Source of the DNA: HK1 sp965202735
Lineage (GTDB): Bacteria > Pseudomonadota > Gammaproteobacteria > HK1
NCBI GenBank assembly: GCA_965202735.1
Contig: OZ241844.1
Span: forward strand, 4,154,001 to 4,218,000
Direction of reading: 5' to 3'
Length of the DNA stretch: 64,000 nucleotides
Shown piece after piece: positions 23,733 to 33,532 of this stretch. The position numbers and the translations under genes are program-made. How positions within the stretch are numbered: the first letter of the stretch is position 1; each line of letters opens with the position of its first letter. Below the pieces are notes generated by a model. That model was not told the DNA's origin. It made no database searches and worked only from the letters and a program-made list of their open reading frames with translations.

Positions 23733-24599
23733 ATGGCTACCCGGCATTCCAGGTCCGCCGCCCGCCTGATGATGGCGCCCGCGGTCTTCCTGCTCCTCGT
23801 CTGGATGCTCGTGCCCCTGACCATGACGCTGTACTTCTCGTTCAAGCGCTACCTGCCCCTGCGCGGCGGCGACCAGGGATGGGTCGGGTTCGAGAACTAC
23901 GTTCGCTTCGTCACCTCCAGCTCGTTCTGGCCGAGCGTGCAGACGACGCTCGTCATCGTGGGCGGCGTGCTCGTGATCACGGTGGTCCTGGGCGTGCTGC
24001 TCGCGCTCCTGCTCGACCAGCCGATGTGGGGGCAGGGCATCGTCCGGGTCCTGATCATCGCGCCGTTCTTCGTGATGCCGACCGTCTCGGCGCTGGTGTG
24101 GAAGAACATGTTCATGGACCCCGTGAACGGGCTGCTCGCGCACCTGTGGAAGCTCTTCGGGCTGGCGCCGCTGGAGTGGCTGAGCCAGGCCTCGCTCCTG
24201 TCCATCACCCTGATCGTCTCGTGGCAGTGGCTGCCCTTCGCGACCCTGATCCTGCTGACGGCCATCCAGTCGCTCGACACCGAGCAGATCGAGGCGGCCG
24301 AGATGGACGGCGCCCGCGCCCTGGCGCGCTTCGGCCACATCATCCTCCCGCACCTCGGCCAGGCGATCACCATCGTCATCCTCATCCAGACGATCTTCCT
24401 CCTGTCGATCTTCGCCGAGGTCTTCGTGACCACGCAGGGCTCGTTCGGGACCCGGACGCTGACCTACCTGATCTTCCAGCGCGTGCTGGAGAGCCAGAAC
24501 GTGGGCCTCGGGTCGGCCGGCGGCGTCTACGCGATCATCCTCGCCAACATCGTCGCGCTGTTCCTGATGCGCATCGTCGGCAGGAACCTGGACGCCTGA
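23733..24599 (+). CDS. smoF: Polyol ABC transporter permease (SmoF-like)
   Basis: This 288-residue MalF/UgpA-type permease starts MATRHSRSAARLMMAPAVFL and has six predicted membrane spans, including VFLLLVWMLVPLTMTLYFSF, TTLVIVGGVLVITVVLGVLL and ILANIVALFLMRIVGRNLDA at the C-terminus. The cytoplasmic EAA loop, where the ATPase docks, reads EAAEMDGARALARFGHIILP. It forms the membrane channel with the next gene product. The gene ends 13 bp before the second permease. Confidence 0.92.
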   Translation: MATRHSRSAARLMMAPAVFLLLVWMLVPLTMTLYFSFKRYLPLRGGDQGWVGFENYVRFVTSSSFWPSVQTTLVIVGGVLVITVVLGVLLALLLDQPMWGQGIVRVLIIAPFFVMPTVSALVWKNMFMDPVNGLLAHLWKLFGLAPLEWLSQASLLSITLIVSWQWLPFATLILLTAIQSLDTEQIEAAEMDGARALARFGHIILPHLGQAITIVILIQTIFLLSIFAEVFVTTQGSFGTRTLTYLIFQRVLESQNVGLGSAGGVYAIILANIVALFLMRIVGRNLDA

Positions 24600-24612
24600 G
24601 GAGGCACGGTCC

Positions 24613-25443
24613 ATGGCCCGCGCCGTCACGAAGCAGCGCAAGACCGTCAACACCGCCGTCGCCTGGGGGATCGGGCTCCTGATCTTCTTCCCGGTCCTGT
24701 GGACGATCCTGACGAGCTTCAAGACCGAGGCGCAGGCGATCGCCGACCCACCGGTCTTCCTCTTCTTCGACTGGACGCTGGAGAACTACTCGGTCGTGCA
24801 GGAGCGTTCGGACTACATGCGCTACCTGTGGAACTCGGTGGTCATCGCCGGAGTGTCCACGCTTCTCGGCATCCTCGTCGCGGTGCCCGCCGCATGGTCC
24901 ATGGCCTTCGTGCCGTCGAAGCGGACCAGGGACGTCCTCCTGTGGATGCTCTCGACCAAGATGCTGCCGGCGGTGGGCGTGCTGTACCCGATCTACCTGA
25001 TCTTCATCGAGCTGGACCTCCTCGACACGCGCACCGGCCTCGTCATCGTGATGATGCTGATCAACCTGCCGATCATCGTCTGGATGCTCTATACCTACTT
25101 CAGGGAGATCCCCGGCGAGATCCTGGAGGCCGCGCGGATGGACGGCGCGTCGCTGCGGAACGAGATCCTGTACGTGCTGGCGCCGATGGCGGTGCCGGGC
25201 ATCGCCTCGACCATGCTCCTGAACTTCATCCTGGCCTGGAACGAGGCGTTCTGGACGCTGAACCTGACCGCGGCGAAGGCCGGGCCCCTGACCGCCTTCA
25301 TCGCCAGCTACTCGAGCCCCGAGGGCCTGTTCTACGCTAAGCTGAGCGCCGCCTCGACCATGGCCATCGCGCCGATCCTGGTCCTCGGATGGTTCAGCCA
25401 GAAGCAGCTCGTGCGCGGCCTGACCTTCGGCGCGGTGAAGTGA
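24613..25443 (+). CDS. smoG: Polyol ABC transporter permease (SmoG-like)
   Basis: This 276-residue MalG-type permease begins MARAVTKQRKTVNTAVAWGI. The EAA loop is EAARMDGASLRNEILYVLAP, followed by the conserved C-terminal spans. MLPAVGVLYPIYLIFIEL and ILAWNEAFWTLNLTAAKAGP (the periplasmic loop and the WNEF-type motif of sugar permeases) place it in the mannitol/sorbitol subgroup. GAGGAGGC lies just before the ATG. The next gene starts 10 bp after its stop. Confidence 0.92.
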   Translation: MARAVTKQRKTVNTAVAWGIGLLIFFPVLWTILTSFKTEAQAIADPPVFLFFDWTLENYSVVQERSDYMRYLWNSVVIAGVSTLLGILVAVPAAWSMAFVPSKRTRDVLLWMLSTKMLPAVGVLYPIYLIFIELDLLDTRTGLVIVMMLINLPIIVWMLYTYFREIPGEILEAARMDGASLRNEILYVLAPMAVPGIASTMLLNFILAWNEAFWTLNLTAAKAGPLTAFIASYSSPEGLFYAKLSAASTMAIAPILVLGWFSQKQLVRGLTFGAVK

Positions 25444-25453
25444 GGACACCGGC

Positions 25454-26458
<1,005 letters not shown>

Positions 26459-26469
26459 AACGGCCCGGA

Positions 26470-26575
26470 GGGGAGACGCGCGATCGTCACCGGCGCGGCG
26501 CGGGGCATCGGGCCGGCAGCGGCCCGCCTCCGCCGGCGCGGGCCATCGGCGCCGGGGCGGGCGGGCGCCTTTCCC
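26470..26575 (+). pseudogene. Eroded SDR gene, probably former sorbitol dehydrogenase (smoS)
   Basis: Directly after smoK one frame reads RRAIVTGAARGIGPAAARLR-like sequence (IVTGAARGIG is the NAD-binding TGxxxGIG motif of classical SDRs) and then dissolves into Gly/Arg/Pro-rich sequence with no catalytic SYK residues. In smo operons the SDR gene smoS normally sits exactly between smoK and mtlK. Only about 35 codons remain, so this is a deletion remnant. Confidence 0.6.
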
Positions 26576-26584
26576 GCGGCCGGC

Positions 26585-26785
26585 TCGGGGCCGCCGAAGG
26601 CGGCATCGATGATCCGGCTTTCCGGCGCGCCCGGCGTCCTTCCCCGGCCGGACCGGCGTTCGGCCGAGGAAGGCGGCACCGATGATCCGGCTTTCCGGCG
26701 CGTGATGTCCTCGAAAGGCAGCCCCGGTCCGGCCCCATGCGAAAGGCCGCATCGATGATCCGACTGTCCGGCGTCACGCTGAACG
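26585..26785 (+). repeat. 73-bp direct repeats triplicating the mtlK start region
   Basis: The segment around GGCATCGATGATCCGGCTTT, containing ribosome-binding site, ATG and first codons of mtlK, occurs three times: ATGs at 26609, 26682 and 26755, spaced exactly 73 bp. The first two copies have the reading frame MIRLSG followed by non-homologous sequence; only the third continues into the enzyme. Confidence 0.85.
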
Positions 26786-28224
26786 AGCTGCCGGAGACGA
26801 TCGCGCGGCCCGCCTACGACCGCGCGGCCCTGACCCCGGGAATCGTCCACATCGGGCTCGGCAACTTCCACCGCGCGCACCAGGCCTGGTACCTGCACCG
26901 GCTGTTCCAGCTCGGCCTCGACCACGACTGGGCGATCGTCGGCGCCGGCGTTCGTCCGGACGATGCGGCGCAGCGCAGGAAGCTCCTGGGGCAGGACTGC
27001 CTGACGACGCTGATCGGGCTCGACCCGGCCGGGATGTCGGCGGAGGTGGTGGGCTCGATGATCGACTACGCGCCGGTGGAGGAGGGGAACGCCTCCCTCA
27101 TCCGCCGGATGGCCGACCCCGCGATCCGGATCGTCACGCTCACGGTGACCGAAGGCGGGTACTACGTCGACCCTGCGACGGGAGGCTTCGACGGAGCCCA
27201 TCCCGACATCCGGCACGACGCCGCCAACCCGCACCGCCCGCGCACCGCGTTCGGCGCGATGGTCGAGGCGCTCAGGGTCCGGCGCGCGCGAGGCATCGGT
27301 CCGTTCACCGGCCAGAGCTGCGACAACCTCCGGGGCAACGGCGCGGTGCTGCGCCGGGCGGTGGTCTCGCTCGCCCGGGCGTCCGACCCGGACCTCGCCC
27401 GGTGGATCGACGCGAGCTGCTCGTTCCCGAGCTCGATGGTCGACTGCATCGTGCCCGCCACCGGTCTGCGAGAGCGCGCGCTGGCGCGCGGGTTCGGCAT
27501 CGACGACGCGGCGCCGGTCACCCACGAGCGCTTCCGCCAGTGGGTCATCGAGGACGACTTCTGCGCCGGACGTCCGGGCTGGGAGCGCGTCGGCGCCACC
27601 TTCTCCGACAGGGTCCGGGACTACGAGACGATGAAGATCCGCATGCTCAACGCGGGCCACCAGATCATCGCCAACCCCGGCGAGGTCCTGTCCATCGAGA
27701 CGATCGCGGACTGCATGGCGCACCCGCCGGTCCGCGACCTGTTCCGGAAGGTGCAGCACGAGGAGATCATGCCTCACGTCGGGCCGGTGCCGGACTTCAC
27801 CCCCGAGGCGTACTTCGAGCTGATCCGCCGGCGCTTCTCGAACCCCGCCGTGGCGGACACGACGCGGCGGGTCGCGGCCGAAGGGTCGCTGCGCCACCCG
27901 GGGTTCGTCCTGCCGATTCTCCGCGACGGCCTCGCGACCGGGACGCCGGTCGAGGGGCTGGCGCTGGTCGAGGCGCTGTGGGCGCGCATGTGCGAGGGTA
28001 CGCGCGAGGACCGCTCCGTCATCGAGCCGAACGATCCGGCCTGGGACACGCTCCAGGCCGCCGCGAGAGCGGCGCGGGACCGTCCGCGCGCGTGGCTCGA
28101 GCAGCGCCGGCTCTACGGCGGCCTCGTCGAGGCGCCACGCTTCGCCGGGGCGTTCGAGCGCTGGCTCGGGATGATCTGGTCGCGGGGCTGCGATGCGGCC
28201 CTGCGGGCCTACGCGGCCGGGTGA
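26755..28224 (+). CDS. mtlK: Mannitol 2-dehydrogenase (long-chain, polyol-specific)
   Basis: The 489-residue product matches the mannitol dehydrogenase family: IVHIGLGNFHRAHQAWYLHR (NAD-binding and family signature), IVTLTVTEGGYYVDPATGGF, SCDNLRGNGAVLRRAVVSLA, MVDCIVPATG, and KIRMLNAGHQIIANPGEVLS with the catalytic lysine. The enzyme oxidises D-mannitol (often D-arabinitol or D-sorbitol) to the ketose with NAD. I chose the ATG at 26755 (AAAGG upstream) over 26737. The fructose formed would be used by the PfkB kinase downstream. Confidence 0.93.
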   Translation: MIRLSGVTLNELPETIARPAYDRAALTPGIVHIGLGNFHRAHQAWYLHRLFQLGLDHDWAIVGAGVRPDDAAQRRKLLGQDCLTTLIGLDPAGMSAEVVGSMIDYAPVEEGNASLIRRMADPAIRIVTLTVTEGGYYVDPATGGFDGAHPDIRHDAANPHRPRTAFGAMVEALRVRRARGIGPFTGQSCDNLRGNGAVLRRAVVSLARASDPDLARWIDASCSFPSSMVDCIVPATGLRERALARGFGIDDAAPVTHERFRQWVIEDDFCAGRPGWERVGATFSDRVRDYETMKIRMLNAGHQIIANPGEVLSIETIADCMAHPPVRDLFRKVQHEEIMPHVGPVPDFTPEAYFELIRRRFSNPAVADTTRRVAAEGSLRHPGFVLPILRDGLATGTPVEGLALVEALWARMCEGTREDRSVIEPNDPAWDTLQAAARAARDRPRAWLEQRRLYGGLVEAPRFAGAFERWLGMIWSRGCDAALRAYAAG

Positions 28225-28247
28225 CCGGCGCCGCCGGGCCGCCGGGG

Positions 28248-28465
28248 CAGGGCCGTCCGGAAGCCGCGGCGAGCGATCCATCGGACGCGCTGAAGCGCCG
28301 GTACTTCCAGCGCTACGCCGGCGGGGCCGTCCGGAAGCCGCGGCGAGCGATCCATCAGACGCTCGCCATCAGACGATCGATTGAGGTATCCGATGCCGAA
28401 AGACCGCCGGTCACCGTGCGATATTCCGGTGCGGCGGCCGGTGACCGCGACTTTCGGATGGTCCG
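28248..28465 (+). repeat. Element family B, copy 3, with internal duplication
   Basis: The left end CAGGGCCGTCCGGAAGCCGC and the right part GATGCCGAAAGACCGCCGGT, CACCGTGCG, GCGACTTTCGGATGGTCC match the B elements at 2050 and 43022. A 74-bp segment beginning GGCCGTCCGGAAGCCGCGGC is duplicated inside it (28251 and 28325), making the copy longer. It occupies nearly all of the mtlK-kinase gap. Confidence 0.7.
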
Positions 28466-28550
28466 GGCCGCTGGTGGCGGCGGCATGGACTCCTTGCGTC
28501 CCGACAGATGCCGCGCTTCGGTGGGCCGGCCATGACCCAGGTGGAGTGAC

Positions 28551-29483
28551 ATGTTCCTGAGCTGCGGCGAAGCGCTCTACGACCTCTTCCCCGCGGCGGG
28601 GACGGACCTCGGGCTGACCCTCGACGCACGCATGGGCGGATCGCCGTTCAACGTCGCCGTCGGCCTCTCCCGCCTCGGGCGCGACGCCGCGCTGCTCGCC
28701 GGCCTGTCCCGCGACCCCCTGGGCCGACGGCTGGAGCGGGCGCTGGAGGACGAGGGCGTGGACACCGCGTATCTCGTCGGCAAGCGCAACCCCACGACCC
28801 TGGCGCTGGTGGGGCTGGAGCCGGACGGTGTCCCGCACTACAGCTTCTACGGTCACGATGCGGCCGACCGCTCGCTCGGCGAAGCGGACCTGCCCGAGCT
28901 GCCCCCGTCGGTGGCGGCCATGCACTTCGGCTCCTACTCGGTGGTGGTCGAGCCGACCGGGTCCTCGCTGCTCCGGCTCGCCCGGCGCCATCACGAAGGG
29001 AGGCTGATCGCGTTCGATCCGAACGTGCGCCTGAACGTCGAGCCGGACCTCGGCCGGTGGCGCCGGCGGGTCGAGGCGTTCTCCGGGATCGCGGACCTGG
29101 TCAAGCTCAACGCCGAGGAGCTGGACATGCTGTTTCCCGGCGACGGGATCGACGGCGCGATCGGCCGCTGGAGCGCGCGCGGCGTGCGGCTCGTCGTGGT
29201 GACCCGGGGCGCCGGCGGAGCCCTGGTGTCGCTGCGCGGCGAGGTCTTCGAAGCCCCCGGCCGCACGGTGGAGGTGGTCGATACCGTGGGGGCCGGGGAC
29301 AGCTTCCAGGCGGCGCTGCTCTGCGCACTGGACGAGCTCGGCAGGGCGACGAAGGCGGGGCTCTCCGAGATCACGCTGGACGAATGCCGCCGGGTGGTGG
29401 ACTTCGCGACGGCGGCGGCGGCGCTGACTTGCACCCGCCGCGGCGCCGGCCTGCCCCGTCGTTCCGACCTTCCGGATCTCTAG
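28551..29483 (+). CDS. PfkB-family carbohydrate kinase (probable fructokinase)
   Basis: The 310-residue protein carries the ribokinase/PfkB signatures: GGSPFNVAVGLSRLGRDAAL near the N-terminus and VVDTVGAGDSFQAALLCALD near the C-terminus (GAGD anion hole and catalytic Asp). FDPNVRLNVEPDL and DLVKLNAEELDMLFPGDG are typical of fructokinases, and the position after mannitol dehydrogenase fits phosphorylation of fructose to fructose 6-phosphate. GGAG precedes the ATG by five bases. The exact sugar is inferred from context. Confidence 0.88.
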   Translation: MFLSCGEALYDLFPAAGTDLGLTLDARMGGSPFNVAVGLSRLGRDAALLAGLSRDPLGRRLERALEDEGVDTAYLVGKRNPTTLALVGLEPDGVPHYSFYGHDAADRSLGEADLPELPPSVAAMHFGSYSVVVEPTGSSLLRLARRHHEGRLIAFDPNVRLNVEPDLGRWRRRVEAFSGIADLVKLNAEELDMLFPGDGIDGAIGRWSARGVRLVVVTRGAGGALVSLRGEVFEAPGRTVEVVDTVGAGDSFQAALLCALDELGRATKAGLSEITLDECRRVVDFATAAAALTCTRRGAGLPRRSDLPDL

Positions 29484-29493
29484 CGTCGGGTCA

Positions 29494-29610
29494 CCCGTGA
29501 CATGATGCGAAGCGGAGACATGACCGGGCTCAGCGTCACCAGCCTCATTTCTATGGTCGCGGACGCGCCCGTGACATGATGCGAGGCGGAGACACGACCG
29601 GGCTCAGAGC
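29494..29610 (+). repeat. Direct duplication of the ROK gene start
   Basis: The segment beginning CCCGTGACATGATGCGAAGC is present at 29494 and again at 29568, a 74-bp spacing, with about 40 bp of near identity that includes the tandem ATG codons and the first ten codons of the ROK gene. The upstream copy opens a short frame that stops after about 25 codons. Confidence 0.85.
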
Positions 29611-30817
29611 CTACAACGAGCGCCTGACGATCACCGCCATACGGCAGGCCGGCGCGCTGTCGAAGGCGGACATCGCGCGCGCCACCGGCCTCAGCGGACA
29701 GGCCGCGGCCGTGATCGTCAACTCGCTGCTCGACGAGGGGCTCCTCGTCAAGCGCGAGAAGGTGCGCGGGCGGGTCGGAAAGCCCTTCACTCCGATTGCG
29801 CTCAACCCCGAGGGCGCGTTCTCCCTGGGCGTCAAGATCGGGCGCCGCAGCCTCGAGGCACTCCTGGTCGATCTCGGCGGCGCGGTCGTCGCCTCCCGGT
29901 CCACCGCCTACCGCGCCCCGCTTCCGGCCGGGACGATGGCTCTGGCGACGGGAACCGCCCTGGAGCTCGTCCATTCCCTGAAGGGCGGCCTGCGCGCCCG
30001 CATCGTCGGGCTCGGCGTCGCCATGCCCTGGGTCCTGCACGAGTGGTCGGACGTGCTCGGCCTGGAACGCGAGGCGATCGCGGCGTGGCGCGAGATCGAT
30101 GTCGCCGGCGAGCTCAAGGCCGAGACCGGCCTGCCGGTCTCGCTGTACAACGACGCCACCGCGGCCTGCGCGGCGGAGATGATCGCCGGCGATCGAATCG
30201 TCCGGAGCAGCGCGCTCTACATCTACCTCGGGACGTTCGTCGGCGGCGGCGTGGTCATCGGTGGCCGCCTCCATCGGGGCGAGCAGCTCAACGCGGGCGC
30301 CCTGGGCTCGATGCCCATGGGCGGCACGGCCGGTGACGGGCGTCCGCTCCAGCTCATTCACCAGGCGTCGGTCATCGACCTGGAACGGGCCCTGGCCGCG
30401 GCCGGGTTCGACGCGCCGGAGCCGTTCGGCTCCCGCGGCGCGGCGGGCGCCGACGGGATCTTCGAGGTCTGGCTGCGTCGCGCGGTCGAGGCTCTGGCGC
30501 GCGCGGTGGTGTCGGCGATGAGCGTGGTCGACTTCGAAGAGGTGGTCATCGACGGACTTCTCCGTCCCGACTGGCGCCGCCGCGTGGTCGAAGGAGTGGC
30601 CGGCGCGTATCGCCGGTTCGACCGCACGGGGCTGTCGCCGATCGAGTTCGCGGAGGGGTCCATCGGGCCGAACGCGCGCGTCCTCGGCGCCGCGCTGCTG
30701 CCCCTGATCGGAAGGTTCTCGCCGGATACGGACCTGCTGGTGAAGACGGTCCGGAGCCCGAAGCCGGCCGGCCGCGGGCCCGCGACCGGCCCGGGCGCGT
30801 CCGGGCCGGGACGGTGA
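29576..30817 (+). CDS. ROK-family transcriptional regulator
   Basis: This 413-residue protein has an N-terminal winged helix (LTITAIRQAGALSKADIARA, TGLSGQAAAVIVNSLLDEGL) and a ROK sugar-kinase-like domain (GVKIGRRSLEALLVDLGGAV, YIYLGTFVGGGVVIGGRLHR, LNAGALGSMPMGG). The CxCGxxGC zinc motif usual in ROK proteins is absent here, and the ATP-binding DxGxT is degenerate (DLGGA), so it is more likely a sugar-sensing repressor than a kinase. Its place at the end of the polyol operon makes it the likely regulator of that operon. Confidence 0.88.
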   Translation: MMRGGDTTGLRAYNERLTITAIRQAGALSKADIARATGLSGQAAAVIVNSLLDEGLLVKREKVRGRVGKPFTPIALNPEGAFSLGVKIGRRSLEALLVDLGGAVVASRSTAYRAPLPAGTMALATGTALELVHSLKGGLRARIVGLGVAMPWVLHEWSDVLGLEREAIAAWREIDVAGELKAETGLPVSLYNDATAACAAEMIAGDRIVRSSALYIYLGTFVGGGVVIGGRLHRGEQLNAGALGSMPMGGTAGDGRPLQLIHQASVIDLERALAAAGFDAPEPFGSRGAAGADGIFEVWLRRAVEALARAVVSAMSVVDFEEVVIDGLLRPDWRRRVVEGVAGAYRRFDRTGLSPIEFAEGSIGPNARVLGAALLPLIGRFSPDTDLLVKTVRSPKPAGRGPATGPGASGPGR

Positions 30818-30851
30818 TCGAAGCCGAGGTCCGTGCCGGGGGAAGGGGTCT

Positions 30852-30938
30852 TGGTGCCGGGAGCGAGAATCGAACTCGCACACTGTCTCCAGTACTGGAT
30901 TTTGAGTCCAGCGCGTCTACCAGTTCCGCCATCCCGGC
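30852..30938 (-). tRNA. tRNA-Leu (anticodon CAA)
   Basis: The minus strand forms a class II tRNA: acceptor GCCGGGA with TCCCGGC, D arm TGGCGGAACTGGTAGACGC, anticodon arm CTGGACTCAAAATCCAG with anticodon CAA, a variable arm of about 15 bases (TACTGGAGACAGTGT) and T loop GTTCGATTC. CCA is encoded. It reads UUG. Confidence 0.96.
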
Positions 30939-30987
30939 CACGATGCGGCCCGCGGCACGGGAGGCAGGGCCGGGCCGCGGGCGCCGG

Positions 30988-30993
30988 AGTATA
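30988..30993 (-). promoter_or_regulatory. Possible -10 box for tRNA-Leu
   Basis: TATACT on the minus strand lies about 50 bases upstream of the tRNA 5' end in otherwise very GC-rich DNA. No convincing -35 element is visible at the proper distance, so this is tentative. Confidence 0.35.
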
Positions 30994-31052
30994 CGCCAGA
31001 CGACCCCGCATCCGCGCCGGGCGGTCTCCGCGCTCTGCTACCATCGCGCCTC

Positions 31053-32090
31053 GTGCGCGTCTCCGATTTCGACTACGAGCTGCCCGAGGAGCTGATTGCG
31101 CAGCTCCCGACCCCCCGGCGCCGCGACAGCCGGCTGCTGGTCCTCGATCCGGCCTCGGGACGCGCCGCCCACCGGACGTTCCCCGACATCGCCGGGCTCC
31201 TCGCCCCGGGCGACCTCGTCGTCGCCAACGACACCCGGGTCATTCGGGGGCGGCTTCTCGCCGCCAAGCCGACCGGAGGCCGCGTCGAGGTCCTGATCGA
31301 GCGCATTCTCGCCCCCGACCGCGTGCTCGCGTGGTTGCGCTGCGCCCGCAAGCCCAAGCGCGGCGCGCTCCTCGCCGTCGAAGGGGGCGGCGGCTTCGTG
31401 GTGCGGTCCCGGCGCGAGGAGCTGTTCGAGCTGGAGGTCGCGGGCGCCGACGGCGTGGAGCGGCTGATCGAGCGGGCCGGCGCGGTGCCGCTCCCCCCCT
31501 ACATCCGCCGCGCGGCGGAGGCCGCCGACGCCGAGCGCTACCAGACCGTGTACGCGCGCCGCCCCGGCGCGGTGGCGGCGCCCACCGCGGGCCTGCACTT
31601 CGACGAGACGCTGCTGGCGGCGATCGGGGAGCGCGGCGTCGAGATCGCGCACGTGACCCTCCATGTCGGCGCGGGGACCTTCGCGCCCATCCGGGGCGAG
31701 TCGGTGCGGTCGCACACCCTGCACTGCGAATGGGTGGAGGTCTCGGCGGCGGTGTGCGAGGCGGTCGCGCGCACCCGGGCCCGCGCCGGAAGGGTGGTGA
31801 GCGTCGGCACCACGACGCTGCGGGCGCTGGAGAGCGCCGCGGCCGGGGGCGGGATGCGGCCGATGCGGGGGGAGACGGAGCTGTTCATCTACCCGGGGTA
31901 CGAGTTCCGCTGCGTGGACGTGCTGCTCACCAACTTCCACCTCCCGCGCTCGTCGCTGCTGCTGCTGGTGTGCGCGTTCGGCGGCACCGATGCGGTGCTC
32001 GGCGCGTACCGCGAGGCGGTGGCGCGGCGATACCGCTTCTTCAGCTACGGCGACGCGATGCTGCTCGAGCGCGCCAGCGCCGCGGCGTGA
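31053..32090 (+). CDS. queA: S-adenosylmethionine:tRNA ribosyltransferase-isomerase
   Basis: The 345-residue QueA transfers the ribosyl moiety of SAM to preQ1 in tRNA, the penultimate step of queuosine synthesis. Landmarks are MRVSDFDYELPEELIAQLPT, LVVANDTRVIRGRLLAAKPT, ERYQTVYARRPGAVAAPTAG, LHFDETLLAAI, VTLHVGAGTFAPIR and LLTNFHLPRSSLLLLVCAFG. The start is a GTG at 31053. The TGA overlaps the GTG of tgt (GTGA), so the two queuosine genes are translationally coupled. Confidence 0.96.
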   Translation: MRVSDFDYELPEELIAQLPTPRRRDSRLLVLDPASGRAAHRTFPDIAGLLAPGDLVVANDTRVIRGRLLAAKPTGGRVEVLIERILAPDRVLAWLRCARKPKRGALLAVEGGGGFVVRSRREELFELEVAGADGVERLIERAGAVPLPPYIRRAAEAADAERYQTVYARRPGAVAAPTAGLHFDETLLAAIGERGVEIAHVTLHVGAGTFAPIRGESVRSHTLHCEWVEVSAAVCEAVARTRARAGRVVSVGTTTLRALESAAAGGGMRPMRGETELFIYPGYEFRCVDVLLTNFHLPRSSLLLLVCAFGGTDAVLGAYREAVARRYRFFSYGDAMLLERASAAA

Positions 32091-33220
32091 GCGGCTACTC
32101 GTTCGTCCCGGAGTCGACGGACGGCGACGCGCGGCGCGCCCGGGCGGCGTTCTCCCGTGGCGTGGTCGAGCTGCCGGCGTTCATGCCGGTCGGTACCCGC
32201 GCGACGGTGAAGGCGATGACCCCGGAAGAGCTGGACGACCTCGGCACGCGGATCGTCGTCGCCAACACCTTCCACCTGATGCTGCGCCCGGGGGCGGAGA
32301 CGGTCGAGGCGCTCGGCGGGCTGCACCGCTTCATGCACTGGGAGCGGCCGATCCTCACCGACTCGGGCGGCTTCCAGGTGTTCAGCCTCGGCGCGCGGCG
32401 GACCATCTCGGAGGCCGGGGTCGAGTTCCGCTCCCCCATCGACGGCTCGAAGGTCTTCCTCGGCGCGGAGCGCTCGATGGCGGTGCAGCGCGCGCTCGGG
32501 TCCGACGTGGCGATGGCGTTCGACGACTGCACCGCGTATCCCATGGACGAGGCGGGAGCCCGCGAGTCCATGGAGCGCACGCTGCGCTGGGCGAAGCGCT
32601 CGCGCGAGGCGCATGCCGGCAACCCGGGGGCGCTGTTCGGCATCGTGCAGGGAGGGATGCACGCGGCGCTTCGGGAACGCAGCGTCCGCGGCCTCGTCGA
32701 GATCGGGTTCGACGGCTACGCCATCGGCGGGCTCGCGGTCGGCGAGCCCTTCGACGAGCGCCTGCGGACGCTGGACGCCACCGTGCCGCTGCTCCCCGCC
32801 GACCGGGTCCGCTACCTCATGGGGGTGGGGACCCCGGAGGACATCGTCGAGGCGGTCGGGCGCGGCGTCGACCTCTTCGACTGCGTGCTCCCGACCCGCA
32901 ACGCGCGCAACGGCCACCTCTTCGTGCCGTGGGGGGCGGTCAGGATCCGCAACCGGCGCTACCGCGGCGACGAACGTCCGATCGATCCGGACTGCGCCTG
33001 CCGCACCTGCCGGCACTACTCGCGCGCCTACCTGCACCACCTCGACCGCTGCGGCGAGATCCTCGGCTCGAGGCTCGCCACCGCCCACAACCTGCACTTC
33101 TACCAGCGCATGATGGCCGACATCCGCGCCGCGATCGCGGCGCGTCGCTTCGACGCGTGGCGCCGCGCCTTCTTCGAGCGCCGCGCCGCCGGAGCGCCCG
33201 GCACCGCGGCCGAGCCCTGA
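32087..33220 (+). CDS. tgt: tRNA-guanine transglycosylase
   Basis: The 377-residue enzyme exchanges guanine-34 for preQ1. The active-site nucleophile region is ILTDSGGFQVFSLG, substrate loop GGLAVGEPFDE, second Asp in FDCVLPTRNARNG and the zinc site CACRTCRHYSRAYLHHLDRC followed by the distal His of TAHNLHFY. The GTG start at 32087 overlaps queA. Length and motifs are those of an intact bacterial Tgt. Confidence 0.97.
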   Translation: MSGYSFVPESTDGDARRARAAFSRGVVELPAFMPVGTRATVKAMTPEELDDLGTRIVVANTFHLMLRPGAETVEALGGLHRFMHWERPILTDSGGFQVFSLGARRTISEAGVEFRSPIDGSKVFLGAERSMAVQRALGSDVAMAFDDCTAYPMDEAGARESMERTLRWAKRSREAHAGNPGALFGIVQGGMHAALRERSVRGLVEIGFDGYAIGGLAVGEPFDERLRTLDATVPLLPADRVRYLMGVGTPEDIVEAVGRGVDLFDCVLPTRNARNGHLFVPWGAVRIRNRRYRGDERPIDPDCACRTCRHYSRAYLHHLDRCGEILGSRLATAHNLHFYQRMMADIRAAIAARRFDAWRRAFFERRAAGAPGTAAEP

Positions 33221-33257
33221 GCCTGGCGTCGAGCCGAGCGTCGAGCCTGAGCCGGCG

Positions 33258-33412
33258 ATTCCCGCCTGGCGGGAATTGCTGCCTGTGCTTCAGCGATTCC
33301 CGCCAGCGCCCGGAGAGGCCGTGCCGCGATGGGATTCCGGCGCAATTCCGACCCCCAGGACGTCCAATCGAGGGGAATTCGGGAGCATGTTCCCGCCTGG
33401 CGGGAATGGCTG
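33258..33412 (-). repeat. Element family A, copy 4, plus a solo palindromic end
   Basis: A full copy runs from CAGCGATTCCCGCCA (33291) to TGGCGGGAATGGCTG (33412). The flanks GCCTGTGCTT and GCCTTGCTT are near-identical and may be the target duplication with one indel. Just upstream, ATTCCCGCCTGGCGGGAAT (33258-33276) is an isolated joined pair of element ends. Together they fill most of the tgt-yajC gap (33221-33532). Confidence 0.75.
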
Positions 33413-33532
33413 GCCTTGCTTCAAGCCTTGAGCCGGAGGAGCCAACTCGTGCGATAATGCGCGCTTGCGTTCAGGCGCTCTCCAGTTCGAGTCAGGCACT
33501 CTCCGCGGATGCGGAGCCAGGGATCCGGAACC

